This document shows positions 45,355-56,059 of a DNA stretch of 64,000 nucleotides, piece by piece. The stretch is from Hysterium pulicare CBS 123377 (Eukaryota > Ascomycota > Dothideomycetes > Hysteriales > Hysteriaceae), in assembly GCA_000467715.1 (NCBI GenBank), contig AJFK01000724.1, positions 1-64,000 on the forward strand, read 5' to 3'. Position 1 is the first letter of the stretch; every line of letters starts with the position of its first letter. Made by a program: the position numbers and the translations under genes. The notes below the pieces were generated by a model. That model did no database searches. It saw only the letters and a list, made by a program, of their open reading frames with translations, and had not been told where the DNA came from.

Positions 45355-47614
45355 ATGGCGTGCTTTAATTCTCTTGTCTGTCTGATATCACTCTTCCTCC
45401 TTCAAAGTTGCCACGCAGCATCTTCATCATGTTGGCGTAACACGACATGCAGCGGACCAGATGATACCGCTTTTCCGGGACCGTGGCAATCGAACATCTA
45501 TGCCCCAGCATCTCGGACAGTAAGGCCGAAGTCCATCCTATCCCTGCTCAACTCGAACCTTGTTTCGAAATACAAATCAGACACAACTCTTAGCGGAAAT
45601 GGCTCTGCTTATGTTTTCGATTTCGGTATTGAGGTTGGAGGTATCGTCTCTCTGACCTATTCTGCGTCCGGCCCTGGAAGCGTTGGACTCGCTTTCACGG
45701 AAGCCAGCACATGGATTGGAGAATGGTCCGATTCTTCTAATGGAAAGTTCAAAGGACCTGATGGAGCTCTTTACGCGAATATCACGAAACCCGGCAAAGG
45801 CACCTACGTTATGCCGGATGAGAAGTTACGTGGAGGCTTCAGATACCTGACAGTTTTCTTGATCACCAACGGAGCGACTAGCGTGACGCTGAACGATGTC
45901 AGCCTTGAGATTGGTTTCCAGCCAACTTGGTCCAACCTGCAGGCATATCAGGGATATTTTCAGAGTAACGATGAGCTCCTGAACAGGATCTGGTACAGCG
46001 GAGCATATACACTCCAGACCAACGCTGTCCCCACAAATACTGGACGATGGGTTCCTATGTTGTCCAACGGCTGGGCTAACAACGGCACGCTTGGACCTGG
46101 AGATACCATCATTGTAGATGGTGCGAAACGTGACCGCGCTGTGTGGCCAGGAGACATGGGAATCGCCGTCCCTTCAACTTTTGTTAGTATCGGGGACCTC
46201 GAAAGTGTCAAGAATGCTTTACAAGTAATGTATAATTACCAGGTATACTCTCTCTACCCCCCAGAAAAATGTCAAGAGTGTTTTTGACGTCACCAAAAGA
46301 ACTCGGACGGGTCATTTCCTGAAGCTGGGCCTCCGTTGTTACAGCAAAACAGTGATAGTAAGTCTCAGGATTAAAGATCCGAACTCGAAAGCTGAGACAC
46401 TTGCAGCATATCATATGTGGACCATGATCGGGACATACAATTACATGCTCTACACCGATGACGCCGCTTTTGTTCAGCAGAATTGGGCGAAGTACCTGAA
46501 AGCGATGAAATACATATACAGAAAAGTTCAGCCTAGTGGTTTGCTCAATCAAACAGGCACCCGGTAAGTAAAAGGTCGCATGTCTAGAAGTCACGCGGCG
46601 CTAACAGAGGATCTAGTGACTGGGCACGGTGGCAAACTGGATTTAACAATACTGAAGCTAACATGATGTGCGCTTCTTATACTTCCCATTCTTTGGCCGA
46701 TGATGCTGATGGTCCGCAGCTTGTATCGCACCCTTACCACCGGCACTTCTCTTGCAACTTGGCTAAACACCACAAACACCACCTCCCTCGCCTCAACCTG
46801 GGCATCTCGTGCTAATGCTCTCAAAACTGCCATCAACAAGCACTGCTACGATTCCGCGTACGGTGCGTTTAAAGATAATGCTACGGCCACGGCTCTACAT
46901 CCTCAAGATGCAAACAGCATGTCACTCCTGTTCGGGGTAGTTCCAGCCAACAACAGCATTACCTCAAGTATCTCCAACCGATTGACGGATAATTGGACCC
47001 CAATCGGTGCCGTCGCTCCTGAACTGCCCGAAAATATATCCCCTTTCATATCTAGCTTCGAAATCCAAGGTCACTTTACTGTCGGCGAGACAGAACGCGC
47101 ACTCGACCTCATTCGTCGCAGTTGGGGCTGGTATCAGAACCACCCCAACGGTACCGGTTCCACGGTGATTGAAGGCTACCTGCAGAATGGAACATTTGGA
47201 TACCGGAGTTCCAGGGGCTATGGATATGATGCTAGTTATGTGAGTCATAGTCATGGATGGAGTAGCGGGCCGACGAGCGCACTTACGGAGTACGTCCTGG
47301 GCCTGAGTGTTACTGGACCTGCGGGGAAGACTTGGAGTGTGGCTCCTCAATTTGGAGACTTGAAGACTGTGGAAGGCGGTTTCATGACCCGCCTCGGTAT
47401 GTTCAAATCTAAGTGGGTGATTGGGAACGATGGGTATCAGATCGACTTTGAGACTCCCAAGGGGACGAGTGGAGTCGTTAAGCTACCTGTTGTAGAGCGT
47501 GGGAAAGTACCGAAGGTGACGACCAATGGGAAGAAGGTCGATGCAGAGCTAGCTGGTAATAGTGTTATGATGAGTTTGGATGGTGGAGAGTACAATATCG
47601 TAGTCTCTCACTGA
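45355..47614 (+). CDS. Secreted GH78-type glycosidase (alpha-L-rhamnosidase-like)
   Basis: Extracellular enzyme of the six-hairpin glycosidase class, probably removing alpha-L-rhamnose from plant polysaccharides or glycosides. Exons 45355-46242, 46300-46357, 46407-46563, 46617-46667 and 46720-47614 give an exact 682-aa frame. The signal peptide is MACFNSLVCLISLFLLQSCHA. An N-terminal beta-sandwich is followed by IIVDGAKRDRAVWPGDMGIA, matching the conserved motif around the catalytic residues of family 78. Later blocks include DGSFPEAGPP, YHMWTMIGTYNYML and SHGWSSGPTSALTEYVLG, with a C-terminal beta domain. Many N-glycosylation sites (NxT/S) are present. Confidence 0.9.
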
Positions 47615-47723
47615 TAGCGACTAACATGAATATGACTATTACACCAATTCCTCAATATGAAGATTCTCCTCTCACCAATACAGAAAGAAATGACCAGCAC
47701 CGCAATCAGCTCCACACCTCTCT

Positions 47724-48323
47724 CTAGTACCAAGCATATCCAGGCGGATGTCCGAACCCGCCGTAACCCCGTGTATAACCCCGAAAGCCATCGCTGCTAT
47801 CAGAGTCATAGTGCAAAGGAATGTCATCACCACTATCAGAATCATAGCCAAATCTAGGATGGAACCCCCCACCAAACCCATATCCACCTCCAAACTCCCC
47901 TCGGGGCCCGCCGCCCATCCCAGGATGAAAACCGCCCGCACCAAACCCGGGTCCAGCCCTCGATCCTCCGTGTCCATCCCTCGATCCACCAGAAGGTCCA
48001 GCCCCCCGTCCACCTCCCTCCCTTCCACTACACCTCGAACAAGGACACATTACAAACCCGCCCAACGCCGCCCCAATCATCTGCATCTGCTCCAAAATCT
48101 CATGAACCGCATCCTGCGCCTCCTCCAACGCATCGAAGCAGCCGCTGCAACTTCTGCAGGGACAAGGGCGCGAGGGCGCGTTGACGCGGTGCGAGATGGC
48201 TTGAAAGCCTTGGTGGGTTGCGTGGATGGAGGACCAGAATTGGGAGGGGGAGGAGGGGTTGTATGTGAAAGTTAGGGAGGCGGAGAAGGCGTTGCCGTTT
48301 GAGTCGACGGGGGTTGAGGGCAT
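47724..48323 (-). CDS. Cys-cluster, Gly-rich orphan protein, 199 aa
   Basis: A clean frame without a known domain. It starts MPSTPVDSNGNAF. Two cysteine clusters, CPCRSCSGC near residue 54 and CPCSRCSG near residue 93, flank an amphipathic helix (FDALEEAQDAVHEILEQMQM). The C-terminal half is a Gly-rich tract with Phe and Arg (GGGYGFGGGFHPRFGYD) and ends in an acidic Ser/Asp/Tyr tail. The paired CPC clusters could bind zinc or be disulfide bonded. No signal peptide is seen. It converges on the GH78 gene with only 109 bases between. Confidence 0.6.
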   Translation of the reverse strand: MPSTPVDSNGNAFSASLTFTYNPSSPSQFWSSIHATHQGFQAISHRVNAPSRPCPCRSCSGCFDALEEAQDAVHEILEQMQMIGAALGGFVMCPCSRCSGREGGGRGAGPSGGSRDGHGGSRAGPGFGAGGFHPGMGGGPRGEFGGGYGFGGGFHPRFGYDSDSGDDIPLHYDSDSSDGFRGYTRGYGGFGHPPGYAWY

Positions 48324-49099
48324 CTTGGAGGTTGGTTTGGGATATGTAGGCGGATTGATAAAATTTCAGGCTTGGGTTGTATAGTCTTTGGTTAGTGTGA
48401 GATGTTGGAAACGGAGTATTGTGGGAATGGAATGGAGATTTAAAGAGGGGTGGATCTTCTAATAGGGAGATGCTGTGGTGAAGGTGGGTTTTCATGTTAG
48501 TATTCTCACTGCATCGTCAGCTGGCGGGTTTGGGAGTGAAGGGGAGCTTCTGGCGATCATGATGGGTGTATTTAGTGCTGGCAGTAAGTGAATTTTGGAA
48601 GATGATACCGTGGCGGCCATTTGGGTTCGTTGTCTTGTGTTATAGTGATAAGTCTAAAGTATCTAGATTGAAGAGGCAGCATATACACAGAAAAATCATC
48701 GTAATTCACTGTTGGATATATCTCCTGTGGCAATATTTCGTGTTTTCTGATGTGGAGCGATGTCTTAAGATGATTGAATGCCAACTCTTACTTGCATCAA
48801 ACGGCCTACAAGTCGCTGGCATCATTCACTCCAATCAACGGGCAAGGATTCGAGAAACCAAGCCGTAGCTTAGGTAAGAGTTCCACGTTGCTAGTGTGAA
48901 CGAATATACCGTGACAAACCTTTGATGGTTGGTTTAAGGTTCCGTGCCGCAATATAAGCGCGACGGTACCTTTCCCGGCGTGGTTGAGTAGAAGAGCTAG
49001 ATCTTCCCCTCCCAGTTTGGGAGAAAGCGATGAATAGGTTCATCATGTCGACAACGGATCTACATCAACACCGCTGAGTACCTCCAACAATTTAGATAG
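48324..49099. other. Intergenic
   Basis: About 775 bases upstream of the Cys/Gly-rich orphan. The frame at 48566-48868 is not supported by any feature. Confidence 0.45.
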
Positions 49100-49360
49100 C
49101 CTCTCACTAGCCTCTCCATTCGCCCCGTTGCGGAACCTAACTTTCCTGAACGGCCTCGCCCTGGTAATCGACCTCCAAATCGGCTTCGGAATCTTCTCCG
49201 CCCCCGCCACCGTCTGCGCTGCCGTTCTCTCCACCCACCTCGCGCTACTCGCTTGGTTCCTCGCCGGCAGCCTAGTTTGCACCGGTGCGACGTCTTTCAT
49301 ATCTCTCGACCTCCTTGTTCCCTTGAACGGCGGGATCCAGGAGTAGCTTCGATACAGTAC
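49100..49360 (+). pseudogene. Relic of an LAT/MUP1-type amino acid permease
   Basis: The translated stretch NGLALVIDLQIGFGIFSAPA, then LLAWFLAGSLVCTGATSF and LVPLNGGIQE, matches the first two membrane helices of fungal L-type / high-affinity methionine permeases. The conserved GSGIFS is here GFGIFS. The frame stops right after GGIQE, where intact permeases continue with YL, and I found no further permease sequence downstream. Only about a sixth of a permease remains, so this is an isolated fragment. Confidence 0.75.
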
Positions 49361-50004
49361 GCCATATTAGGTAGTTGCCAACGTAATATAGTTGCTAACG
49401 TAAAGTAGCATCTCAAATCCCTACACGGTATCAACCCAACCCCTGAGGATATACGTGTCTCCTAACCTTGAGGATGGGTGTTCACTGCACATGTGTTCGG
49501 AGTGCCGGGCGGCAATGCATCTGTCGGCCCTGCTAAAGAAGCTTTAAGACCCGTTACTCACTTTCCTTGTGAAGAAGGGGCCATCGACACTTTAGACATA
49601 ACTCTCTCGATGTTTTGTATCGATAATAATCTGCATGATTGAAACAGCCTACATGCCTCCCAGTTTCAATGATTCAGATTGGACGACACCGACATCTCCG
49701 TTCCTTGGGTAAAGAAGAGTACCATTAGACGTTATGCAGCAAAGAGCCGCACTCTCAGAGTTGGTTCAATCTCCGGGTAGGAAGTAATGCCGCTTGACGT
49801 CGACCAGTCCAGTATTGACTGTACTGGTACTGCTTCGCCTGCGGCCGGCATTCAAAGATGTTGGCAAACGCCAAGTGCACAACCAGTAATCCTCGCCAAG
49901 AAAAATGAGTCTGTCGCGGGGGAGGAAGAAAAGCGGTATTTTCAGTCGCGAGTCGACATTCACTGGGACGATGAGGTGCCGTAGTTCATGATTTATAGTG
50001 TCTT
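49361..50004. other. Intergenic
   Basis: About 640 bases between two relics. A short imperfect repeat, tagttgc(c/t)aacgtaa, occurs twice near 49371-49402. No gene is seen. Confidence 0.4.
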
Positions 50005-51078
50005 CTAGAATAGAAGAATGCGATTTCGAGACGGGGTTATGGCTTTGACTGAGAATACTAGATGATGAAGCTCCTTATGGGCGGCTGACAGAGGAATAGA
50101 GATCTGTAATAGAATTTGGGTCGAGTCAGCCGTTAAGATTGGTTTTCCAACAGTCTCTCTTGCTTCCCCGGAATTGTCGACGGTAGGTTGACTGAGTAGC
50201 TTCTCCATAGCTGCGTCCGATCGGGAGAGATGGAAGGGTAAGAAATTCGTTTCTTCCAAGGAATTCCAGCTGAACACATGTAGAGAAGCAGGTCCGCAGC
50301 CGAGCAGGTGTTCATCAGACGAAGGATGGCAAATCCACTTCAACGTCGACATTGCGTTGGCAATCGGCACCTCAATTGTGTCAGTCGTAGGAATACTGAC
50401 TACGCATATTTTTGTAGTTGTGTAGATGAGTAATCGATCAGCTTTTGGGTGAAACAAAAGCTGTTTGATTCCGCCTCTTTTGACGGCAATAACGATATCC
50501 ATCACCGGGTCGATGTTCCACGATGTCCTATTCTCGGTAATCTTTGCTATGCACTTGATGGTCACCTTCCCACTGAGATCGGCAAGCGCAACGAGCTTGC
50601 CGTCTTCACTCCACGTGATTTGTTCGGTAGACATATAGCTCTTAGATCTCTCCAGCTCTCCAATCTGACCCTTGCCAACCTCACAGAGATTCACGACGCC
50701 TTCTTCAGTTCCGTAGCAGTAAAGTGGACCAACTTTCTGTGCACCAATGGCTGTCACGCTATCAACCTTTCCAAACCAATGCTCTGGGTTTGTAGTCACC
50801 TTGACTAAACTCTCGCCATCGCTTGCAATGTCGCTGGCACTGTCGCTGCTGCGTGCGATAATTTCTGCGCTATCTGCCAGACGAACAAGAGTGTTGGGTC
50901 CCCACACATTTCCATGGGTTCCTCGGACATCGTAGAGCCGTTTTGAATCTGTACAATCCTCCCCAATGCCGGATGAAACCAAGTTTACGGCCGCCGAAAA
51001 AGATCCCTTGACTAGTGATCTTACAATTGGAGGTACAGAACATGGATGCTGGTCGAGGAAAGAACTATTGCAGGCCAT
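50005..51078 (-). pseudogene. WD40-like C-terminal fragment of an NLR
   Basis: A 357-aa open frame resembling the beta-propeller end of fungal NACHT receptors: VTAIGAQKVGPLYCYGTEEG, then ITWSEDGKLVALADLSGKVT, LLFHPKADRLLIYTTTKICV and HLLGCGPASLHVFSWNS. The N-terminal STAND and NACHT parts are missing: upstream on this strand lies the ketosamine kinase relic, not a receptor. A start Met exists at 51078, but a protein starting in mid-propeller would be odd, so a truncated fragment is the likely reading. The frame is intact, so expression cannot be excluded. Confidence 0.6.
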
Positions 51079-52299
51079 TGCTGGTATTGAAGGAGATTTT
51101 CTACTGGATGAAGCTGTGGTTGAAGGTCTGGCACTAGGAACTCAACTCGACTTCGTATCAAAGCTGATCTGTGCTAGCGATGCCGCGACATACACAAATT
51201 CTATCGGCTGAGATCTATGTCACTTCCGCCTGGACTACTACAGCACGCGTGTCAACGATACAGTCTGATCAGATCCCTAAAAACTACTTTCTGAAGGTGT
51301 GAACCCTCTTGATTCTATCCCTTACTTTCAGATAAAGCTGGCTTACTGGCAGTGTGCTCGTAACGACCATGGTCGGATCATGATGCTTGGGGAACATACT
51401 TCAGTAACTGAGATCCGGAAAATTATGCCAGAGCTTTTACCTGCACCATGCGCGTGGGGAAAGTTCAAGGCCGAGAATCCTTCCACCTACTTCTACCTTT
51501 CGGATTTCGTCGAGATGGATGTTGTTAGCGCTCCCGAACCGGTCCAGTTTTCCGCCAAAGTCGCGGAGCTACATCAAAGAAGCGTTTCGCCGAATGGCAA
51601 GTTCGGGTTTCATGTTACAACCTGTGACGGAAAGATGGCTCATACAGTTGATTGGGAAGACAGCTGGGCAAAATTCTATGCAAAATTGTTGCTCGAAGTA
51701 GTGAAACTAGACCATGAAACGAATGGTCCATGGCAAAAGTTAGAAGCGGCAACTGCAAACATTGTAGACAAGGTCATACCTCGCTTGCTTGGAGTTCTTC
51801 AATGGGACGGCCGCCAGATCAAACCGAGTCTCATCCACGGAGACTTGTGGGAGGGTAATGTGGGTACGAAAATGGAGACCGGTCAGATCATACTGTTTGA
51901 TGCCGGTTCGTATTATGCCCATAATGAGATGGACCTTGGGATATGAAGGTCGGCGTGTGGTTAGCATCTTCGAGCAAAAACCTACACTCGCAACTACCTG
52001 CGGAACTACCCTGCGGCTGAACCAGTAGAAGAGTTTGACGATCGGAACAGACTTTACAACCTGAAGTACAATCTCATTTATTCCGCCGGGCATCCGGGAA
52101 GCGTGACACGTGAGACGTAAGTGTCTGGCCGTCTTGTTGATATTGGGACCTCTCCCTGACTGATGATGAACAATACAGTGCCTACAATGATATGTGTTAT
52201 CTCAGCGAGCTCTATAGTCCCATGGAAGTCTTGGAAAAATATGATCCACAAAAGGATCCATCTGTCACGGGGTCGCGTATTGTCGCTTATGCTGATTGA
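50966..52299 (+). pseudogene. Fructosamine/ketosamine-3-kinase gene with in-frame stops
   Basis: Family enzymes phosphorylate sugars attached to protein amines, leading to deglycation. Pieces follow the family in order: FLLDEAVVEGLALGTQL, then after a likely intron SAWTTTARV and KNYFLKV, then PAPCAWGKF, ELHQRSVSPNGKFGFHVTT, SLIHGDLWEGNVG (catalytic loop) and FDAGSYYAHNEMDLG. At 51944 (TGA) and 51962 (TAG) the same frame is interrupted by stops. It then resumes with TYTRNYLRNYPAAEPVEEFD and, after an intron, ends at 52299. The first stop sits where relatives have Trp, consistent with a G-to-A change. The 5' end overlaps the WD40 fragment on the other strand by about 110 bases. Probably inactive. 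Confidence 0.75.
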
Positions 52300-53060
52300 A
52301 TTCCTTCTCACCTTTCGCAATTATATCGAGTCTTGGCTTGTACGGATGTAGCACACTGGGTCTTCTTAACTGGCAAATCCGCTTGAATTAGCTAGAGAAG
52401 AAATCATGACGTTAACAAAGAAACTTTTTCATTTATCTCTCGAATAAACGCAATCGATAGGTGATGAAAGACTACTCTGTACTGGCGCGTATCGTGGCTG
52501 GAGCTGCTGCGCTGCTCTTCTTAGATACCCTGACCGTAATCATTTGCTGGCGTCCCGTATAGTATTACTTTCCAACTGACTCAGCTTTTATAAGCCTAAC
52601 CAAGTCGTCCAACTGCCCCGTAGGTGTTTGCACGAGCCAATACTCATCAACAAAGTCCTTCAGCCAGCTGAGTTTGACCAACCGAAATTCAGGTAATCGT
52701 CATGGAAGCAGTGTCGATTTTTACGTTTCGGAGGAAGCCGAATAAGGCTACGGCGGTTGGAAGGGATTGAGGGCGAAGAGAAGCGGGGTAGATTTCGATG
52801 TACGTTATGAAGTTGGGTTGGGGGGCGAAGAAGAGGAAATATAGGGGATAGGGTTGATGAGGGACGGTATCCCGTATAGCCGGGGAACGGGATCGATAGT
52901 AGCGAAATTACGTTCCTGATCTATCTGGGCACATAAAAGCTTTTACTTCCTGAATCATTTTGTAAAACCGAGAGAATATCTGAAAGGGTATCCTACTACT
53001 CCAGTATCCTCCAAAACATGCCAGGCGAAAATCTATCCCAAGTAAAACAAGACCCTCCTT
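52300..53060. other. Intergenic
   Basis: About 760 bases between the kinase relic and the 3' end of DUG2. Nothing recognisable. Confidence 0.45.
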
Positions 53061-56059
53061 CTATTTTCGCGGTAGATCTCGAAACACCCTTTTGAAGATA
53101 TCCTTGCTCTTATACAGATTCAATAATCTTAAACGCTCGTTATCTAAGTGTGCACTATCGCTCGCCTGACCGCACGGTAAATGTGCGGCGGGGGCACCAA
53201 ACTCCTTTTCCAAGAACCGAATGGAAGGGATGGAGCCTCCCTCGCGTATATAAAGAGGTTTGCGCGCCAATGTGGTCGGCGGACCAACAGTATTATCATC
53301 ATTTTCCGCGGAGCTATTTGCTAGAGTATTTGAAGTAGCTAGCGAGGGCTTGGAATCGAAGTAGTTGTCGACGGTATCGGGGGTTGGTTTCATCAAAGTG
53401 TTGGTGGAACTTTTTCTTCTGCCGTGCGTGGGTCCCCACACTTCCATGATGGCTTTTTCGAGTGTTTGGAAGATTTGGTTGTTGTAATCTCCAAGCCAGG
53501 GTTCAGCCTGATGATCGATGGTGACTTGGAGTCGATTCTTGGAATCTAGCTTGGCGAACTCTAATCCGAGGTATTGAGTAAGAGCGTGCGCTACTTCGGC
53601 GGACTCCTGGTTTGGTACCAGACGTAATGATAGTGATGCGCGAGCTGTTCTTGGGATGATAGTGGAGTTCTCGGGCCCTGAGGTTGTGAATTTATGAAAT
53701 GTCAATGAAGCTTCTCGCCATCTGCGCATGAGAGAAGTAGCAAGCGCTTCCGGATCTCCGAGTCCTGGGTTGCCTCGGAGAAGGGTCTTCGTGATGTCTG
53801 CGTAGAGCTTCTTCTCATCCTGCGTCAGCGGAAGGATTGGGTCGTAGAAGCCTGGAATTTGAACAGTCCCGTGAGTACCAGTCAGCTTTGAAAGAAGCAT
53901 GACCAGGTCTTTAAGTGGCTCGTCCAAGAGTGCACTTCCATCAACACCACTGTGTAAATCCGGATGCTTGCTCTCAATCTTGACGGTGGCATGAATGACT
54001 CCACGTAAGCCATAGGTCAGACACGGGACATGGTCATCAAGCCAATAGCTGTTTGCCAATAGAATCCAATCGACATCACCAATGAGCTTTTTATTTTTTG
54101 CGATGGCTTGAGCGAACCCTCGAGAACCAGACTCTTCCTCACCTTCGATCAGGAATATGATATCGGAATCTAATGATTGCTCGGTGATAAGCTCGGCTAC
54201 AGCATAGATAGCTGCCATGATAGGGCCTTTGTTGTCGGAGACCCCACGACCATAAAGGTAACCGTCAATACCTTGCATAGAGAACGGATCAACCATCCAT
54301 TTGCCCTGCTCATTCTCGGCGGGAATTACATCGTAATGGCCATAAAATAGGATCTTCTTTCCGGAGGCAGACTTCGAAGGATTCCCGCGGAATTTGGCGA
54401 AAATGATAGGGTTGAAAGGGTCTTGGGTACTAAGCATCTCGGTCACAGCACCGAAGTTCTTGAAGACTGATCGGAGAAACGATGCGCCTCGCCTGCAGTC
54501 GGCTTGATATTTTTCCATAGATGAGACTGTCCTGTAAGCCACAAACTGCTTAAGAGACTCAACCAAGTGTTCTAGAGACCATTGTGAGCACACATCAGAG
54601 TTCTAGTGAGATAAACCCCTTACCGTTGCTTGTCCTTTTGGTGGTTGTTGAACTCGAGGTGCAATCACTCACATCCCAAATGGCGACGGTATTATCGTTG
54701 CCTCCTGTTACGAAAATGGCCCTGTTGTTGTGAAAAGTGAACGTTGACGCTAATACGAGCCTATCGTGTGCTTTGTAGGTTGTTATAGTCTCGTACCGCC
54801 GACCAAATTTCTAGGGCTTCTTTAGTATCAATTTCACTGACAAGGTCCGGACTGCCCACCTGAACGAGTCCAGTAACACCGGCGCTGAGAAGGAACCCGC
54901 CGCCGACGGTCAAACTCAAAACGTCTCCCGTACTAGCTTTCAGACTCCTGACAAGCTGCCTTGTCTCAAGGTCCCAAACATTGATCTCTCCGTCAAGCCG
55001 TCCACTGAAGAGGAATGTACCATCCAGTGCAAGAGTCAAAACTGACTCACCCTCCTCCCTACCGTCCTCGAGAGTATGTAGCTCTGTAATGGCACCTCCA
55101 CGTTCAGGATCTAAGCGCCACAGTTTTATGAGCCCATCACCGCCCCCTGAAATCAACACCTCCTCGTTGACATCATCCGACAGTATTCCCCGCGCTAACA
55201 GCATGCAGTATACATATCCATAGTGAGCAAATTGATGGATGTATTGTCGGTCGATTTCTAGGACCTGGCCGCCAGTAGCATGACGAGGCCCACCATCCTC
55301 TGAGTGAACTCTAGGTGTCCGTACGCCTCCTGGGCCGAGCGAGTCGAAGAATCTGTCTTCTCGAAATGAGGGGTGCGATGTGGATTTCGGTTCTGGTCGG
55401 GCGTCCTTTTCTTTTAAGTCATACCACTGAGATCACTATAAGTATGACAATCGTGAAAGGTGTGGAAGCTGCCCACCTGAATACTTGTGTTCTGAGCGCC
55501 CAAATATACCGTCTTAAGTTGCGAAGAATAAGAAACGCAGAATATATCACCAATATCGTAGGTCGAGTATATTGTGTATAGTCGGAGGAATGTCTTCGTG
55601 CTCCAAACCTGGGTGTAGCATAAGCATACGTTTTTTCCTAAGCCCAAAAGCATCCTCGCTCACATTTATGATCGGATCGGTAGCGCTTGAGAATAGTAAT
55701 CGATGATCTTGCGATAGGCATAGCCCAAGCACACTTCCGCTATGGCCTTCAATGATAGCAACGCGCTCGTAGGTGTCAAGACTGTACACCTTGGCTCAAT
55801 TAGTCGCATGTCAAGTATGCTATCCAGGGGGACGTACTAATATCTCCCCTCCTTGAGTTCCCGCGAATATGTTTGCAGAGGATACGACGAGAGCCAAAAT
55901 GGACTTGTCATACCTCATCCGATGGAAGAGAGCTGGTTTAGTCGCAGCATCTTGCCGGCCGTTGACGTCCATATCCGTGTCTGGCTCATGGTGGACTCTG
56001 GTCGGTTGTGATCCTTTGGGATTGGTCAGCATGTGAATGTGGGAGCCATTGAGAGGCAT
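53061..56059 (-). CDS. DUG2: Dug2, WD40 plus M20 peptidase subunit of the glutathione degradation complex
   Basis: In yeast, Dug2 with Dug3 cleaves the gamma-glutamyl bond of glutathione in the cytosol. The N-terminal half is WD40 repeats: SILALVVSSANIFAGTQGGE, then IIEGHSGSVLGLCLSQDHRL, LYTIYSTYDIGDIF with TVYLGAQNTSIQ, LISGGGDGLIKLWRL and SGRLDGEINVWDLETRQL. The C-terminal half is an M20 metallopeptidase with metal ligands in FYGHYDVIP, GRGVSDNKGP and EGEEESGSRGF, a dimerisation segment with SKHPDLHSGV, and a late CGQASDSAHLDNE. Several introns separate the WD40 exons. I took the Met at 56059 as start because it lies just upstream of the first repeat and the frame is closed further 5'. Start is moderately uncertain. 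Confidence 0.88.

Noticed and set aside
47748-48275. 175-aa plus-strand frame opposite the Cys/Gly-rich orphan
   Set aside because: Thr/Pro/Arg composition follows from reading the Gly-rich codons in reverse. The minus strand is preferred because of the ordered Cys clusters and clean start, though it is itself an orphan.
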